Of a stretch of DNA of 64,000 nucleotides, positions 35,458 to 45,240 are shown piece after piece. The DNA is from Paenibacillus allorhizosphaerae. GTDB lineage: Bacteria > Bacillota > Bacilli > Paenibacillales > NBRC-103111. The notes under the pieces are model-generated. The model was not told where the DNA came from. It was given only the letters and a program-made list of their open reading frames with translations, and made no database searches. Position numbers and translations under genes: made by a program. How positions within the stretch are numbered: the first letter of the stretch is position 1; the number at the start of each line of letters is the position of its first letter. The stretch is from contig NZ_CAJVCE010000011.1 of the NCBI RefSeq assembly GCF_910594985.1, forward strand, positions 62,001 through 126,000, read 5' to 3'.

Positions 35458-37416
35458 ATGCAAACGAAACAACCTACAGTGCATGAATGGATCGCAGTAG
35501 AACTGCAGCATGAGACGATGGAAGTGCGGATCGGATATCCGGCCGTTCTTGTGCCGGGCGACGCATACCCGCGCCTGGCGGTGACGAGTGGGCGGGCAGG
35601 GGCGGTCGAAGTGAAAGTGATTCATGAGCAGAGCGGCGAGATCGTCGCATCCGCTGCTGAGCAACAGCTGCAAGCCGGAGAGGAAGCCGTTATTCGTTTT
35701 CCGGGTACCGTTCGTAAGAAGGGAGGCTGCCGCATCGAAGCGGAGTTTCGGCTCGACGGGCTCGCGCCGGAAACGGACAGTTATTATTTCACCTCTATCG
35801 ATGAGCGGCAGCTTCCGCCGAACTGCAGCAAAGCCGCTTATACGAACGGGCAGGGACGAATGGTATACTTGCCGGACTACCGGGGAAATCGCCTACCGGA
35901 TTTTTCGGGAGTCGGGTATGGCGGTGGCGGCGTGGCGATTCCGGATGTTCCGGTCAAAGTAACGGTGGAGCCTGCGCCGGGAGACAATACGAGCCGGATT
36001 CAAGAGGCGATCGATCAAGTATCCGAGCTGCCGCTGGATGACAACGGGATTCGCGGGGCTGTGCTGCTGCGGAAAGGGATCTATGAGATCACCGGTTCGA
36101 TTGAAATAAAGGCGAGCGGTGTCGTGCTGCGCGGCGAAGGACAGGGCGATGTCAGTAAGCTGTGGTACGATCCGGACCGGCGCTTTGATCTGGAGCAGCT
36201 ACAGAAAGCGCTTGTTGGAGCAGAAGCCACCGTCCTGATCGCGACCGGCCATAACCGGCGCCGGGTGCTGAAGATTCACGGCTCGGAGCAATCCGTTCGC
36301 GTACGAACATCGGACAGCAGTGAAATATTGGACACTTATGTTCCGGTCGGAGCTAATTCGTTTCGCGTAGAGCACCCGGAGCGGTTCCGGGTCGGCGATA
36401 CGATTGTCGTGCAGCGGAGCGGGAATGCCGATTGGATCGGCGAGATCGGGATGGACCGTATTCCTCCGCGGGGCGACGGCGGTAAAATTACGCAGTGGTC
36501 GCCGTTCGACCTGGAGTTCGAGCATGTCATCACGGCCATCGAACAGGACCGGATCACCGTCGATTCTTCCCTGATGAATGCCGTAGAAAAGCGGTGGGGC
36601 GGCGGGCGAATATATAAATTCGAAGACCCGGGCCGTATAAGTCAGGTCGGCGTCGAAAATGTAAGGGCCATCGCGTTTTGGCAGCCGAACGAGGACGGTG
36701 TAGACGATACGCGGCATGCCGACGAATTCGTCGACCTGGACTATTGCAAGAACGGGTGGGTACGAAATGTGACCCTAGAGCACTTTAACAGCACGAACGG
36801 CGCGTTCCGGACCGGAAGAGGCTCGAAGTGGATTACGATTCAGGATTCCTCGAATCTGATTGCTGACAAAAAGTATTATAACGGCAAAGGCTACGACCCC
36901 ACCGGACGCACGTTTTATGAGACGAACATTTATGTTGGCCGTTACGGCTTTTATCTGATCGGCCAATCGGGGCTGGTGCAGCGGTGCTTTGCCTTGAACA
37001 ACCGTCATGGCTTTACGCTCGGTTCCCGGGTGACGGGACCCAACGTATTTCTGGACTGTATCGGCGAACAGCCGCTTACATGGAGCGAACCGCATCATCG
37101 CTGGTCGGTAGGGGGATTGTACGATAACGTACATGATATGATTTCGTTGATGAACCGGCTGAACATGGGCTCCGGTCACGGCTGGGCCGGCGCGAATTAC
37201 GTCGCATGGAATACGGAAGGGACACTCGTCGTCCAACAGCCGCCGACAGCCCAAAACTGGGCGATCGGCCATATCGGGGAGAAGGATGCGGGCGGCAACC
37301 GGGGACCGGACGGCTTTTGGGATTCGCACGGACAGCATGTGGAGCCGCGCAGTCTGTATGTGCAGCAGCTTAAAGACCGCCTCGGCGAAGACGGATTGCG
37401 CAGCACAGGGTATTAG
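35458..37416 (+). CDS. Right-handed beta-helix protein, polysaccharide lyase/hydrolase-like
   Basis: 652 residues from ATG 35458 with CGGAGGGA; upstream codons are in frame but have no ribosome binding site. An N-terminal Ig-like region (about 1-120) is followed by beta-helix repeats of pectate-lyase type beginning VTVEPAPGDNTSRIQEAIDQ (about residue 175), with VLRGEG and TLEHFNSTNGAF segments. Resembles pectate lyase superfamily/GH28-like proteins, but no catalytic set was assigned. There is no signal peptide, odd for a polysaccharide-degrading enzyme. Confidence 0.75.
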   Translation: MQTKQPTVHEWIAVELQHETMEVRIGYPAVLVPGDAYPRLAVTSGRAGAVEVKVIHEQSGEIVASAAEQQLQAGEEAVIRFPGTVRKKGGCRIEAEFRLDGLAPETDSYYFTSIDERQLPPNCSKAAYTNGQGRMVYLPDYRGNRLPDFSGVGYGGGGVAIPDVPVKVTVEPAPGDNTSRIQEAIDQVSELPLDDNGIRGAVLLRKGIYEITGSIEIKASGVVLRGEGQGDVSKLWYDPDRRFDLEQLQKALVGAEATVLIATGHNRRRVLKIHGSEQSVRVRTSDSSEILDTYVPVGANSFRVEHPERFRVGDTIVVQRSGNADWIGEIGMDRIPPRGDGGKITQWSPFDLEFEHVITAIEQDRITVDSSLMNAVEKRWGGGRIYKFEDPGRISQVGVENVRAIAFWQPNEDGVDDTRHADEFVDLDYCKNGWVRNVTLEHFNSTNGAFRTGRGSKWITIQDSSNLIADKKYYNGKGYDPTGRTFYETNIYVGRYGFYLIGQSGLVQRCFALNNRHGFTLGSRVTGPNVFLDCIGEQPLTWSEPHHRWSVGGLYDNVHDMISLMNRLNMGSGHGWAGANYVAWNTEGTLVVQQPPTAQNWAIGHIGEKDAGGNRGPDGFWDSHGQHVEPRSLYVQQLKDRLGEDGLRSTGY

Positions 37417-37473
37417 AAGCAAGTAGGATTACAAATGAACTTTGAGGATGACCACGGGCTCGCCTATGAACGG

Positions 37474-37502
37474 AAGACGCAAGCAATTGCGTCTTTTTTC
37501 GT
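37474..37502 (+). terminator. Intrinsic terminator after the beta-helix gene
   Basis: AAGACGCAA/TTGCGTCTT with four-base loop and TTTTTTC. Confidence 0.85.
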
Positions 37503-37578
37503 TTGATTAGCTAACTCATGGAAAGGCGGAACGGGGAGCCATACAAAGTTTTTTACTAAATGTTATTGAATATTGTAT

Positions 37579-37602
37579 CTATATGCGATATATTGCATAT
37601 AG
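37579..37602 (+). promoter_or_regulatory. Perfect inverted repeat upstream of the GntR gene
   Basis: CTATATGC-N8-GCATATAG, eight-base arms, 15 bp before the start codon of the GntR regulator. Fits a GntR/FCD autoregulatory operator. Confidence 0.6.
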
Positions 37603-37616
37603 AAGAGGGGGAATTG

Positions 37617-38285
37617 ATGATGCCTATTCCTAGCAATTTCTCAACGCCGGCCCGTATGTCGGCCAAAGAGCGGGCTTTATCGCAAATCCAGCGCTGGATT
37701 ATAGACGGAACGCTTCAACCCGGCGAAAAATTGATCGACGCGGATCTGGCGGATGCGCTCGGGGTCAGCAGAACGCCGATCCGGGAAGCTTTGCAGCTGC
37801 TGGAAATGCAAAGTCTGGTCGAGATGCACCCGGGGAAAGATACGCGAGTCAAGACGATCGAAAAAGACGACGTTTTGAAAATGTACCCTACGCTTGCCGC
37901 ACTGCACAGCTTAGCCGCCGAACTGGCGGCACCGCTCATCATACCCGGACAAATCGAGCAGCTTAAGGAGCTTAACGCAAGGTTCTCCCAGGCCATTGAA
38001 CTCGGGCAGCCTTTCCAGGCGATGGAGATCGACGAACAGTTCCATAATCTCATCATCGACATCGCGGACAACCCGTATGTATCGTCCTTCAGCGCATCGC
38101 TGCAAATTCATATTCGCCGGTTCAAGTACGTTTTTCTAAAGCAGCCGGTTGCCGCAACCTACGCTTCGGTTCAAGAGCATGCCGACATTATCCAAGCTTT
38201 GGAACAAGGGGATCGCGCTGCTGCAGCGGCCGTTATGAAACAAAACCTGCTAAGGCCGATGAACGAGTTGTATGCTTTGATCTAA
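37617..38285 (+). CDS. GntR-family (FCD) transcriptional regulator
   Basis: 222 residues from ATG 37617 (AGAGGGGGAATTG just upstream). N-terminal GntR winged helix ([35 protein letters not shown]) and C-terminal all-helical FCD domain with metal-ligand-type His residues ([37 protein letters not shown]). ilvD follows after 26 bp in the same direction, so it probably regulates that gene. FCD regulators bind small carboxylic acids; ligand unknown. Confidence 0.92.
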   Translation: MMPIPSNFSTPARMSAKERALSQIQRWIIDGTLQPGEKLIDADLADALGVSRTPIREALQLLEMQSLVEMHPGKDTRVKTIEKDDVLKMYPTLAALHSLAAELAAPLIIPGQIEQLKELNARFSQAIELGQPFQAMEIDEQFHNLIIDIADNPYVSSFSASLQIHIRRFKYVFLKQPVAATYASVQEHADIIQALEQGDRAAAAAVMKQNLLRPMNELYALI

Positions 38286-38311
38286 TTTTTATATCGAAAG
38301 GATTGATTCGT

Positions 38312-40003
38312 ATGCCGGACAACGAAGATTTGCGCATTCGCAGCAAAGTCATCAGCGAAGGCGTCAACCGCACGCCGAATCGGGCTATGCTTCGAGCCGT
38401 TGGCTTTCAGGATGAAGATTTTCAAAAGCCGATGATCGGCGTTGCCAGTACGTGGAGTGAAGTGACGCCTTGCAATATTCATATCGATCAATTGGCCCGG
38501 CACGCGAAAAAAGGGCTGCAGGAAAACGGCGGCGCTCCGCTGATTTTCAATACGATCACCGTGTCCGACGGCATTTCGATGGGGCACGAGGGCATGCTGT
38601 TTTCTTTGCCCAGTCGCGAAATCATCGCCGATTCGATTGAAATCGTCACGAATGCGGAACGGTTCGACGGGTTGGTCGCGATCGGCGGCTGCGATAAAAA
38701 TACGCCTGCCTGTTTGATGGCGATCGGCCGAATGAATATTCCTGCCGTATACGTTTATGGCGGCACGATTCAACCGGGACAACTCGACGGCCGGAGCGTC
38801 GATATCGTAACGGCTTTCGAGGCGGTCGGCCAATACCATGAAGGCATCATGGACGCGACGCAGCTGCACCGGATCGAATGTACGGTATGTCCCGGAGCCG
38901 GCGCTTGCGGGGGGATGTACACAGCCAATACGATGGCATCGGCAGCGGAGGCGCTCGGAATGAGCTTGCCCGGATCGTCATCCACGCCTGCCATTGCAAG
39001 AGGCAAGTCCGACGAATGCGAGGAGGCCGGGAAGGCGGTACTGGAGCTTCTGCGTAAAAATATCGTTCCCCGCGACATTATGACCAAGCGGGCGTTCGAA
39101 AACGCGATTGCGGTCGTAATGGCGCTTGGCGGCTCAACGAATGCTTTTCTTCACTTGCTGGCGATCGCCCATTCGGTACAAGTTGACCTGACATTGGACG
39201 ACTTCGAACGCATCCGTTGCAGAGTGCCGCATCTTGCTGACCTGAAGCCTAGCGGACAATACGCGATGCAGGACCTCAATGAGGTCGGCGGCGTACCAGG
39301 GGTCATGAAGCTGTTGCTAGAACATGGACTTTTGCACGGCGATTGTTTGACGGTAACCGGAAAAACATTGGCTGAAAACCTTGCTTCGGCACAGCCGTTG
39401 AAGGAAGGTCAAAGGATCATTCGACCGATTGACAATCCGTTAAAACCAAGCGGACCCCTGGTTGTGCTGAAAGGGAATCTGGCTCCGGAAGGCGCAGTGG
39501 CCAAAATGTCAGGGCTGAAAAAGTCGCGCTTTACCGGCCCCGCTCGCGTATTCGACAGCGAAGATGAAGCGACGCAAGCGATCATGAACGATAACATCCG
39601 CAAGGGCGATGTCGTGGTCATCCGCTATGCAGGACCGCAAGGCGGGCCGGGCATGCCGGAAATGCTGTCCGTCACGGCGATGCTCGTGGGCAAAGGGCTA
39701 GGCGGGGAGGTTGCGCTGCTGACCGACGGCCGGTTTTCCGGCGGCTCGCACGGTTTCGTAGTCGGTCACGTGGCGCCGGAAGCGCAGGTCGGCGGCCCGA
39801 TCGCTTTGCTACAGGATGGCGACTCGATCACAATTGACAGCGAGACGCAGGAAATTCATGTTGAAGTATCTGCGGCGGAGCTGGAAGCCCGGGCTGGGCG
39901 ATGGATAAAACCGCCGCTGAAGTTTTCGTCCGGCGTGCTGCATAAATACGCCCGGCTTGTATCGCCGGCGTCCAAAGGAGCCGTCACGGACCTGGACATA
40001 TAA
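38312..40003 (+). CDS. ilvD: Dihydroxy-acid dehydratase (IlvD/Edd family)
   Basis: 563 residues from ATG 38312 (AAAGG ten bases upstream). Dehydrates 2,3-dihydroxy acids to 2-keto acids with an Fe-S cluster; in branched-chain amino acid synthesis it makes 2-ketoisovalerate. Cluster and substrate motifs [29 protein letters not shown] and the C-terminal [16 protein letters not shown] are present. Its pairing with a GntR regulator rather than ilv genes leaves open that it dehydrates a sugar acid instead, since that family shares this fold. Confidence 0.88.
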   Translation: MPDNEDLRIRSKVISEGVNRTPNRAMLRAVGFQDEDFQKPMIGVASTWSEVTPCNIHIDQLARHAKKGLQENGGAPLIFNTITVSDGISMGHEGMLFSLPSREIIADSIEIVTNAERFDGLVAIGGCDKNTPACLMAIGRMNIPAVYVYGGTIQPGQLDGRSVDIVTAFEAVGQYHEGIMDATQLHRIECTVCPGAGACGGMYTANTMASAAEALGMSLPGSSSTPAIARGKSDECEEAGKAVLELLRKNIVPRDIMTKRAFENAIAVVMALGGSTNAFLHLLAIAHSVQVDLTLDDFERIRCRVPHLADLKPSGQYAMQDLNEVGGVPGVMKLLLEHGLLHGDCLTVTGKTLAENLASAQPLKEGQRIIRPIDNPLKPSGPLVVLKGNLAPEGAVAKMSGLKKSRFTGPARVFDSEDEATQAIMNDNIRKGDVVVIRYAGPQGGPGMPEMLSVTAMLVGKGLGGEVALLTDGRFSGGSHGFVVGHVAPEAQVGGPIALLQDGDSITIDSETQEIHVEVSAAELEARAGRWIKPPLKFSSGVLHKYARLVSPASKGAVTDLDI

Positions 40004-40177
40004 GTAATTCGAGAAGCCGCCGTCTGCCGAACGCCTTATACTCGCATCTTAACACGCCGTCCCCTCGGATGCGGCAACACTGTTTGCCGTGCGTGCGCGA
40101 GCTGCACCCGGCTGTCCCAAATAAGGAATTATTGATTTTTGGACGCTTCGCTACGGGTCGAATGTTCTAATGTAAAA

Positions 40178-40220
40178 AGAACCTCCAATTTCCACTTTGA
40201 AAGTGGAGAATGGAGGTTCT
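40178..40220. terminator. Large hairpin between ilvD and the ABC exporter genes
   Basis: AGAACCTCCA-CCACTT pairs with AAGTGG-TGGAGGTTCT, a strong bidirectional stem; only short T tracts follow, so termination may be partial. Confidence 0.6.
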
Positions 40221-40255
40221 CCTGCGTATGAGCGATCCTGGGCAATAAGCGCCGT

Positions 40256-42328
40256 TTATCGTGCCGGAGCAATGCGGAGCCCGGCATCGCCAGCCGAATC
40301 GGCGGACGCTTCGCCGGACTGAAGCCGGTACATCTGATAATATTTGCCGCGCTGCCGCATCAGCTCCTCATGATTGCCGCGTTCCACGATACGCCCGTGA
40401 TCAAGGACCAGAATCCGGTCCGCGCTGCGGATCGTGGACAGCCGGTGGGCGATGACGAACGTCGTACGGCCCTTCTTGAGCACGTCCAGCGCTCCCTGAA
40501 TGACCGCTTCCGTCTCGGTATCGATGCTGGCGGTGGCCTCATCGAGGATGAGGATTGCCGGATCGAAGGCAAGCGCCCGGGCAAACGAGATCAACTGCCG
40601 CTGCCCTGCGGACAGTGTGCTGCCTTTCTCGATTACCGGCTCGTCGATGCCTCCCGGCAGCGCCGCGAACATGTCGTAGGCCCCCACGTCGCGCAGCGCC
40701 TGCTCTACTTGGTCCCGCGTGACGGCCGGATCGTTCAAGCTGACGTTGGAGGCAATCGTGCCGGTGAACAGGAACGGATCCTGCAGCACGATGCCCATAT
40801 GCTGGCGCAGCAATTGACGCGGAATGCCGCCGATGTCGCGGCCGTCGATGCGGATCGTGCCCCGCTGCGGATCGTAGAAACGGAACAGCAGGTTCAGAAT
40901 CGAGCTTTTGCCGGAGCCGGTATGGCCGATGAGCGCCACCGTTTCCCCCTGCTTCGCTTCGAACGAAATATTCTGCAGTACCATCTCGTCGTTCTTGTAG
41001 GCGAAGTGGACATCTTCGAACGAAACGTCGCCGCGGTATCGTTCCAGCTTGCCGGAAGCGACGTCCGTCCCTTCCTCGTCGAGCAGCTCGAACACCCGCT
41101 CGGCGGAGACGAGCGCCGTCTCCAGGTTGCTGAGCTGATTCACGATGCCGACAATCGGTTGAAACATCCGGTTCATATAGTCTACGAAAGCATACAGCAC
41201 GCCGACGGTGACCAAGGGGCCGAGCCATTTTCCGCCGAACATCCAAATGACGATAAGGAAAATGATATTCCGAAATACGTTGACCAGATTATGCGAAGTA
41301 ATGGAATTCAGATTCAGCATCTTGTTCTGATATGTGAAATATTCCCCGTTCAACCGTTCGAAATCCTTCATCGTATGATCCTGCCGCCGGAACACGCGGA
41401 TGATCGGCATGCCTTGGATCGACTCGTTGATGATGCCGTTAATATCGCTGAGACGGGACCGAATGACGCGGTTATATGCTGCGGCGAACCGGCGGTAAAC
41501 GAGTATCCAGACGTACGTGATCGGCAGCATCGGCAGCGCGATCAGCGCAAGCGTCGGGTTCAGCAGGAACAGCGCCCCGAGAATCGCTCCCATATAGATG
41601 ATGCCCGAGAAAAAATTGGCCAGCACGTTGACGTACAGCTCGCGCACGGATTCGGTATCGTTTGTAATGCGCGAAACGACCTTGCCGGCAGGCAAGTTAT
41701 CGAAATACGGCACGGGCAGCCGCTGCACATGGGCAAACACATCCGTACGCATCCGGGCAATAATCCGATTGGCTGACGTTTGCAGCAAGTACCGCTGCCC
41801 GTACGTGAACAGCGCGCTCAGGACGAGCAGGCCGAAGTAGCATAAGGCGAGCACAAGCAGGACCGATAATTCCGGGCGGTAAAAGCCGAACAGCTCCGCA
41901 GAGGTCAGCTGCTTCGCGGCGTACGCCGCTTCCCGTCCGTCCGTGCTGACGGTTAGCCGTCCGCCTTCCACGCTGCGTTTGCCGTCGAAGGCGAGCGGTT
42001 CCGCTATAAAGTAGTAGCTGCGGCCCACTTGCAGCACGCGGACCTCCGGTCCCTTCGTTTCGCCTTCGGCCCAATGATCGCTTCGTTTGTACCGTTTGCC
42101 GTCGTATGGGACCGCGGCCTTATCGCTCGGCGAAGCTTCGTACCACGCGTATTCGATGCCGAGAATGTGCCGGTCAATCATCCGTTTGGCGATTAGCGGA
42201 CCGGCCAGCTCGGCACAGACGGCCAGCGTCAGCAGGGCGAGAGCGATGAGGATCGGTCTCTTGAAGCCCCATGCATATTGAAACAGTCTGGCCCCGGTGC
42301 GTTTTGTTTTTATCATATCTTGTTTCAC
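40256..42328 (-). CDS. Heterodimeric ABC exporter half with canonical ATPase site (BmrD-like)
   Basis: 690 residues. Six-helix exporter domain with a roughly 75-residue insertion between helices 1 and 2 (about 60-140), then an ATPase: Walker A GHTGSGKS, signature LSAGQRQL, Walker B ILILDEATASID with the catalytic Glu intact. It starts 4 bp inside the upstream partner gene (GTG 42328; ATG 42316 is an alternative). The pair matches BmrC/BmrD (YheI/YheH) of B. subtilis, a multidrug exporter. Confidence 0.93.
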   Translation of the reverse strand: MKQDMIKTKRTGARLFQYAWGFKRPILIALALLTLAVCAELAGPLIAKRMIDRHILGIEYAWYEASPSDKAAVPYDGKRYKRSDHWAEGETKGPEVRVLQVGRSYYFIAEPLAFDGKRSVEGGRLTVSTDGREAAYAAKQLTSAELFGFYRPELSVLLVLALCYFGLLVLSALFTYGQRYLLQTSANRIIARMRTDVFAHVQRLPVPYFDNLPAGKVVSRITNDTESVRELYVNVLANFFSGIIYMGAILGALFLLNPTLALIALPMLPITYVWILVYRRFAAAYNRVIRSRLSDINGIINESIQGMPIIRVFRRQDHTMKDFERLNGEYFTYQNKMLNLNSITSHNLVNVFRNIIFLIVIWMFGGKWLGPLVTVGVLYAFVDYMNRMFQPIVGIVNQLSNLETALVSAERVFELLDEEGTDVASGKLERYRGDVSFEDVHFAYKNDEMVLQNISFEAKQGETVALIGHTGSGKSSILNLLFRFYDPQRGTIRIDGRDIGGIPRQLLRQHMGIVLQDPFLFTGTIASNVSLNDPAVTRDQVEQALRDVGAYDMFAALPGGIDEPVIEKGSTLSAGQRQLISFARALAFDPAILILDEATASIDTETEAVIQGALDVLKKGRTTFVIAHRLSTIRSADRILVLDHGRIVERGNHEELMRQRGKYYQMYRLQSGEASADSAGDAGLRIAPAR

Positions 42329-44085
42329 CTTTTTCCTGTTTCCGTTTCGGTCGATCCTTCGAGCTGCTGGCGATCGTACTGGTCTTTGTACCAGCCGCCC
42401 GCCTGAAGCAGCTGTTCATGCTTCCCTTCCTCTACGATGCGTCCCTCGTCAAGGACGACGATCCAGTCGGCATGCTGCACCGCGGAAAGCCGGTGGGTCG
42501 TAATGAGCGTCGTCTTGCCGGCTCTTTCGCGGCGAATGCCGGACACAATCTCCGTCTCGGTCTTCGCATCGACGGCCGAGAGCGCGTCGTCAAGCAGCAA
42601 TATTTCCGGATCGGCGATCAGCGCTCGGGCGATGGAAACCCGCTGTTTCTGCCCGCCGGAGAGCGCCACGCCTTTTTCGCCGACCAGTGTATCCAGACCG
42701 TCAGGCAGGAATTGCACGTCTTTGGCGAAGGAAGCAAGCTCCAGCGCCTGCTGCAGCTCTTGTTCGCCTGCGCCCTCCCGGCCGAATAAAATATTGTCCC
42801 GAATCGACCTGGAGAACAGCACAGGCTGCTGCGGGACGTAGCCGATCCAGCCATGCAGCTGCGGGAGAGCGATGCGATCTGCGGCGACGCCGGCAATGGC
42901 GAGCGTTCCGCTTCCAGCCGGATATTCGCGAAGCAGCTGCTTCAGCAGCGTTGTTTTGCCGCTGCCGGTGCGGCCGACGATTCCTAGCGTCTGGCCGCGG
43001 GCAAGACGGATGGATATGCCGCTCAAATTATTTGTCGGCGAGGCAGGGTAGCGAAACGTGACGTTGTCAAACTCGATGTCATGCGGCACGCCGACGGCGG
43101 CCGGATGATCCGCGCTTTCCACGTCAGGCGTGTAAGCTAGCGTCTCGTTCACGCGGTCGAGCGAAGCATTGCCCCGCTGCATAATATTGATCAGCTCGCC
43201 GATCGCAAGCATCGGCCAAATCAGCATACCGAGAAAGACGTTGAACGAAACGAGCTCGCCGAGCGTAATATCGTTATGGAATACGAGGTAAGCCCCATAG
43301 CAAAGTCCGATCAAATAACTGACGCCTACAAGCACTTTGACGACCGGATCGAACAATGCGTCGATTTGGGCGACGGCCCGGTTTTTCTCGTACACTTCAT
43401 CGGTCATTTGCTTGAATTGATTTTGGCTGGACGCCTCCTGCACGAAAGCGCGAATGACGCGAACGCCCCCGATCGTCTCCAGCACTTGATCGTTCATCCG
43501 GCCGAAGGCGTCCTGCGCGCGGGTATACCGCTCATGAATGCGTCTGCCGAACTTTTGCATCAGCCAGGCCATCAGCGGCAGCGGCAGCAGCGAAGCGAGC
43601 GTCAGCTTCCATGAGATGAGCGCGGCCATCGTGACCAGGATCGTCAGCATGAACAAGCTGGAATCGATCAAGGTTAGAATGCCGAATCCCGCGGTGACGG
43701 ACACGGCCCGCAAGTCGTTGGTAGCCCGCGCCATCAGATCGCCGGTCCGGTTCCGCTCGTAAAAGGTTGGCGTCATCCGCAGCAGATGCTTCATGAAGCC
43801 GGTGCGAAGCGTTCGCTCCAGGACGAAAGCGCCGCCGAACAACTGGTACATCCATACATAGTTGATCGAGTAGCCGATGACGGTAAGTGCGATCCACCAG
43901 GCCAGCAGGCGGTACAGTTCTGCGCCGGATAAGGTGCCCGTATGGATGCCGTCGATGGAGTACCCGATCAGCTTCGGCGGAATGACGTCAATGATGCCGG
44001 CAATAGCGAGCAGCACGATCGCCGAGGCGTATCTTTTCCAATGCGCGGCAAAAAACCAGCGCAGCTTTTTTAACACAATGAACAT
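42325..44085 (-). CDS. Heterodimeric ABC exporter half with degenerate ATPase site (BmrC-like)
   Basis: 586 residues. Six-helix exporter domain and ATPase with Walker A GRTGSGKT, signature LSGGQKQR and Walker B EILLLDDALSAVD. Asp stands where catalytic Glu is expected, the degenerate half typical of heterodimeric exporters; with the canonical partner downstream this gives one full and one degenerate site. The stop overlaps the partner by 4 bp. A leader peptide, a terminator and about 200 nt of leader RNA lie upstream, pointing to control by translation of the leader. Confidence 0.93.
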   Translation of the reverse strand: MFIVLKKLRWFFAAHWKRYASAIVLLAIAGIIDVIPPKLIGYSIDGIHTGTLSGAELYRLLAWWIALTVIGYSINYVWMYQLFGGAFVLERTLRTGFMKHLLRMTPTFYERNRTGDLMARATNDLRAVSVTAGFGILTLIDSSLFMLTILVTMAALISWKLTLASLLPLPLMAWLMQKFGRRIHERYTRAQDAFGRMNDQVLETIGGVRVIRAFVQEASSQNQFKQMTDEVYEKNRAVAQIDALFDPVVKVLVGVSYLIGLCYGAYLVFHNDITLGELVSFNVFLGMLIWPMLAIGELINIMQRGNASLDRVNETLAYTPDVESADHPAAVGVPHDIEFDNVTFRYPASPTNNLSGISIRLARGQTLGIVGRTGSGKTTLLKQLLREYPAGSGTLAIAGVAADRIALPQLHGWIGYVPQQPVLFSRSIRDNILFGREGAGEQELQQALELASFAKDVQFLPDGLDTLVGEKGVALSGGQKQRVSIARALIADPEILLLDDALSAVDAKTETEIVSGIRRERAGKTTLITTHRLSAVQHADWIVVLDEGRIVEEGKHEQLLQAGGWYKDQYDRQQLEGSTETETGKR

Positions 44086-44124
44086 AGGAGATCCCCTTCC
44101 TTAACAACCGTCAAACAAGCCTTA

Positions 44125-44164
44125 GAAAAAATAAAAAGGCATCCGCCCGCAAGCGACATGCCTT
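44125..44164 (-). terminator. Attenuator terminator upstream of the BmrC-like gene
   Basis: On the minus strand AAGGCAT-N15-ATGCCTT is followed by TTTTATTTTTT. It lies 120 nt after the leader peptide stop and about 40 nt before the exporter start, so it would stop transcription unless read through. Confidence 0.7.
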
Positions 44165-44284
44165 CCGCTCCGCTGAAGCAGAGCCCGCCCGTTGCACCCG
44201 TTCATCCGAACAGGACACAAGCTATATAAAAGGCGCACGATTACAATAGCGTAACCGGCGCGCGCATGATTCCGTAAAATCATC

Positions 44285-44368
44285 TCACGATCGTTTCCTG
44301 AAACGGCTGGCTACGCTTTCTATGCTATGCAGTTGATCTAGCACGATATGATGCGCTGCGTTTGGCAT
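44285..44368 (-). CDS. 27-codon leader peptide of the ABC exporter (BmrB-like role)
   Basis: ATG at 44368 with AGAGGATG upstream; 27 residues, MPNAAHHIVLDQLHSIESVA then SRFRKRS, stop at 44285. The peptide ends in a basic run (RFRKR). Position (leader ORF, then terminator, then exporter) matches the bmrB-bmrCD arrangement of B. subtilis, where ribosome stalling by antibiotics in the leader allows read-through. Too short for statistical support; the argument is position, ribosome binding site and analogy. Confidence 0.6.
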   Translation of the reverse strand: MPNAAHHIVLDQLHSIESVASRFRKRS

Positions 44369-44449
44369 AACGTAACCATCCTCTACTTGAAAATCACTAC
44401 ATCGTCAAATTTATCATTGGGGTGAATGAGCGTCAACGGAAAGAATCGT

Positions 44450-44626
44450 TATAATCAACAGCCGGTCCTTCCCCGAACTGGACAAACGCTGCCGTGTCAC
44501 AATATATAAAGTGCGGCAACGGCTGAGGGTCGTGCGCCTCCGTACCCTCTGGATTCCGTTAAACCGGGCGAGCGGAGCCGCTCACCCATTTTAGCGCGTG
44601 CGGTTCAACGACCCAAGCCTTTTTTT
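44450..44626 (+). ncRNA. Candidate structured RNA with intrinsic terminator, unassigned
   Basis: A TATAAT box (44450-44455) precedes about 165 bases that fold well by eye. A hairpin GCCG-N3-CAC/GTG-CGGC lies around 44490-44517, and a long closing stem GGC-N3-GGGTCGT (44521-44533) pairs with ACGACCC-AA-GCC (44608-44619), enclosing GGG-GAGCG/CGCTC-CCC (44566-44587), then TTTTTTT (44620-44626). GCGGCAA (44513-44519) can alternatively pair with TTGCCGC (44625-44631). Either a small RNA or a riboswitch/attenuator of the gene at 44708. No known class recognised. Confidence 0.5.
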
Positions 44627-44707
44627 GCCGCATAACATACGATAAAAGGAATAGACAAGTTGGAACATGTTGTCGGAACGACAAGTATTTAAAAGGCAGG
44701 GATAACG

Positions 44708-45208
44708 ATGAGCAAAATAAAGCAGTCGAAACCGGGAGCGTTCACTCCGAGCGATGCTATGAACCGGGGGAGGAGCAAAGTGTATTACCCGCCGGCAAAT
44801 AAAGGCCGAGAAGCAGCGGCCGCTTCGACCAAGGGCAAACGGAACGGCGGTATGACGCGTAAACCGAGAATCGCCAAGCCGCGGTACGATTTAAACAATG
44901 TGGAGGTTCAAGGATTGTTCAGTGCATTCGGCGGCGGCGGAGGAGGAGGAGCTGCTGCGACCGGCGGCGCAGCCGCGGGCGGCGATTTCTTTTCCCTCTT
45001 CAAAAAGGTTGGCGGGCTTGACGGTATTATATCGACCATGAGCAAAGTCCAAAAAATGTATACGCTCTTCCAGCAAATGGGGCCTATCTTTAAACTGATG
45101 GGCGGCTTCGGCGGAATGGGGAGCTTGCTGGGAGGCGCCCAGGTGAAAACGGCAAGCGTGAAATCCGGTTCCGGGAACCGGTCAATGCGCCGCAAACCAA
45201 AGCGCTAA
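44708..45208 (+). CDS. Glycine-rich basic protein, unknown
   Basis: 166 residues, ATG preceded by AAAGGCAGGGATAACG. Basic N- and C-terminal ends with a Gly/Ala-rich core (FGGGGGGGAAATGGAAAGG) and a hydrophobic helical stretch (GPIFKLMGGFGGMGSLLGG). Composition suggests an assembly or coat/matrix-type protein; no family recognised. Preceded by the candidate structured RNA and followed after 32 bp by the GDSL gene. Confidence 0.65.
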   Translation: MSKIKQSKPGAFTPSDAMNRGRSKVYYPPANKGREAAAASTKGKRNGGMTRKPRIAKPRYDLNNVEVQGLFSAFGGGGGGGAAATGGAAAGGDFFSLFKKVGGLDGIISTMSKVQKMYTLFQQMGPIFKLMGGFGGMGSLLGGAQVKTASVKSGSGNRSMRRKPKR

Positions 45209-45240
45209 TTCAATCATGCCTGCGAAAGGAGGGGACGGCA

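Noticed and set aside
40370-41776. Long plus-strand open frame (468 codons) opposite the BmrD-like gene
   Set aside because: Antisense shadow of an unambiguous ABC exporter gene; sequence shows no domain.
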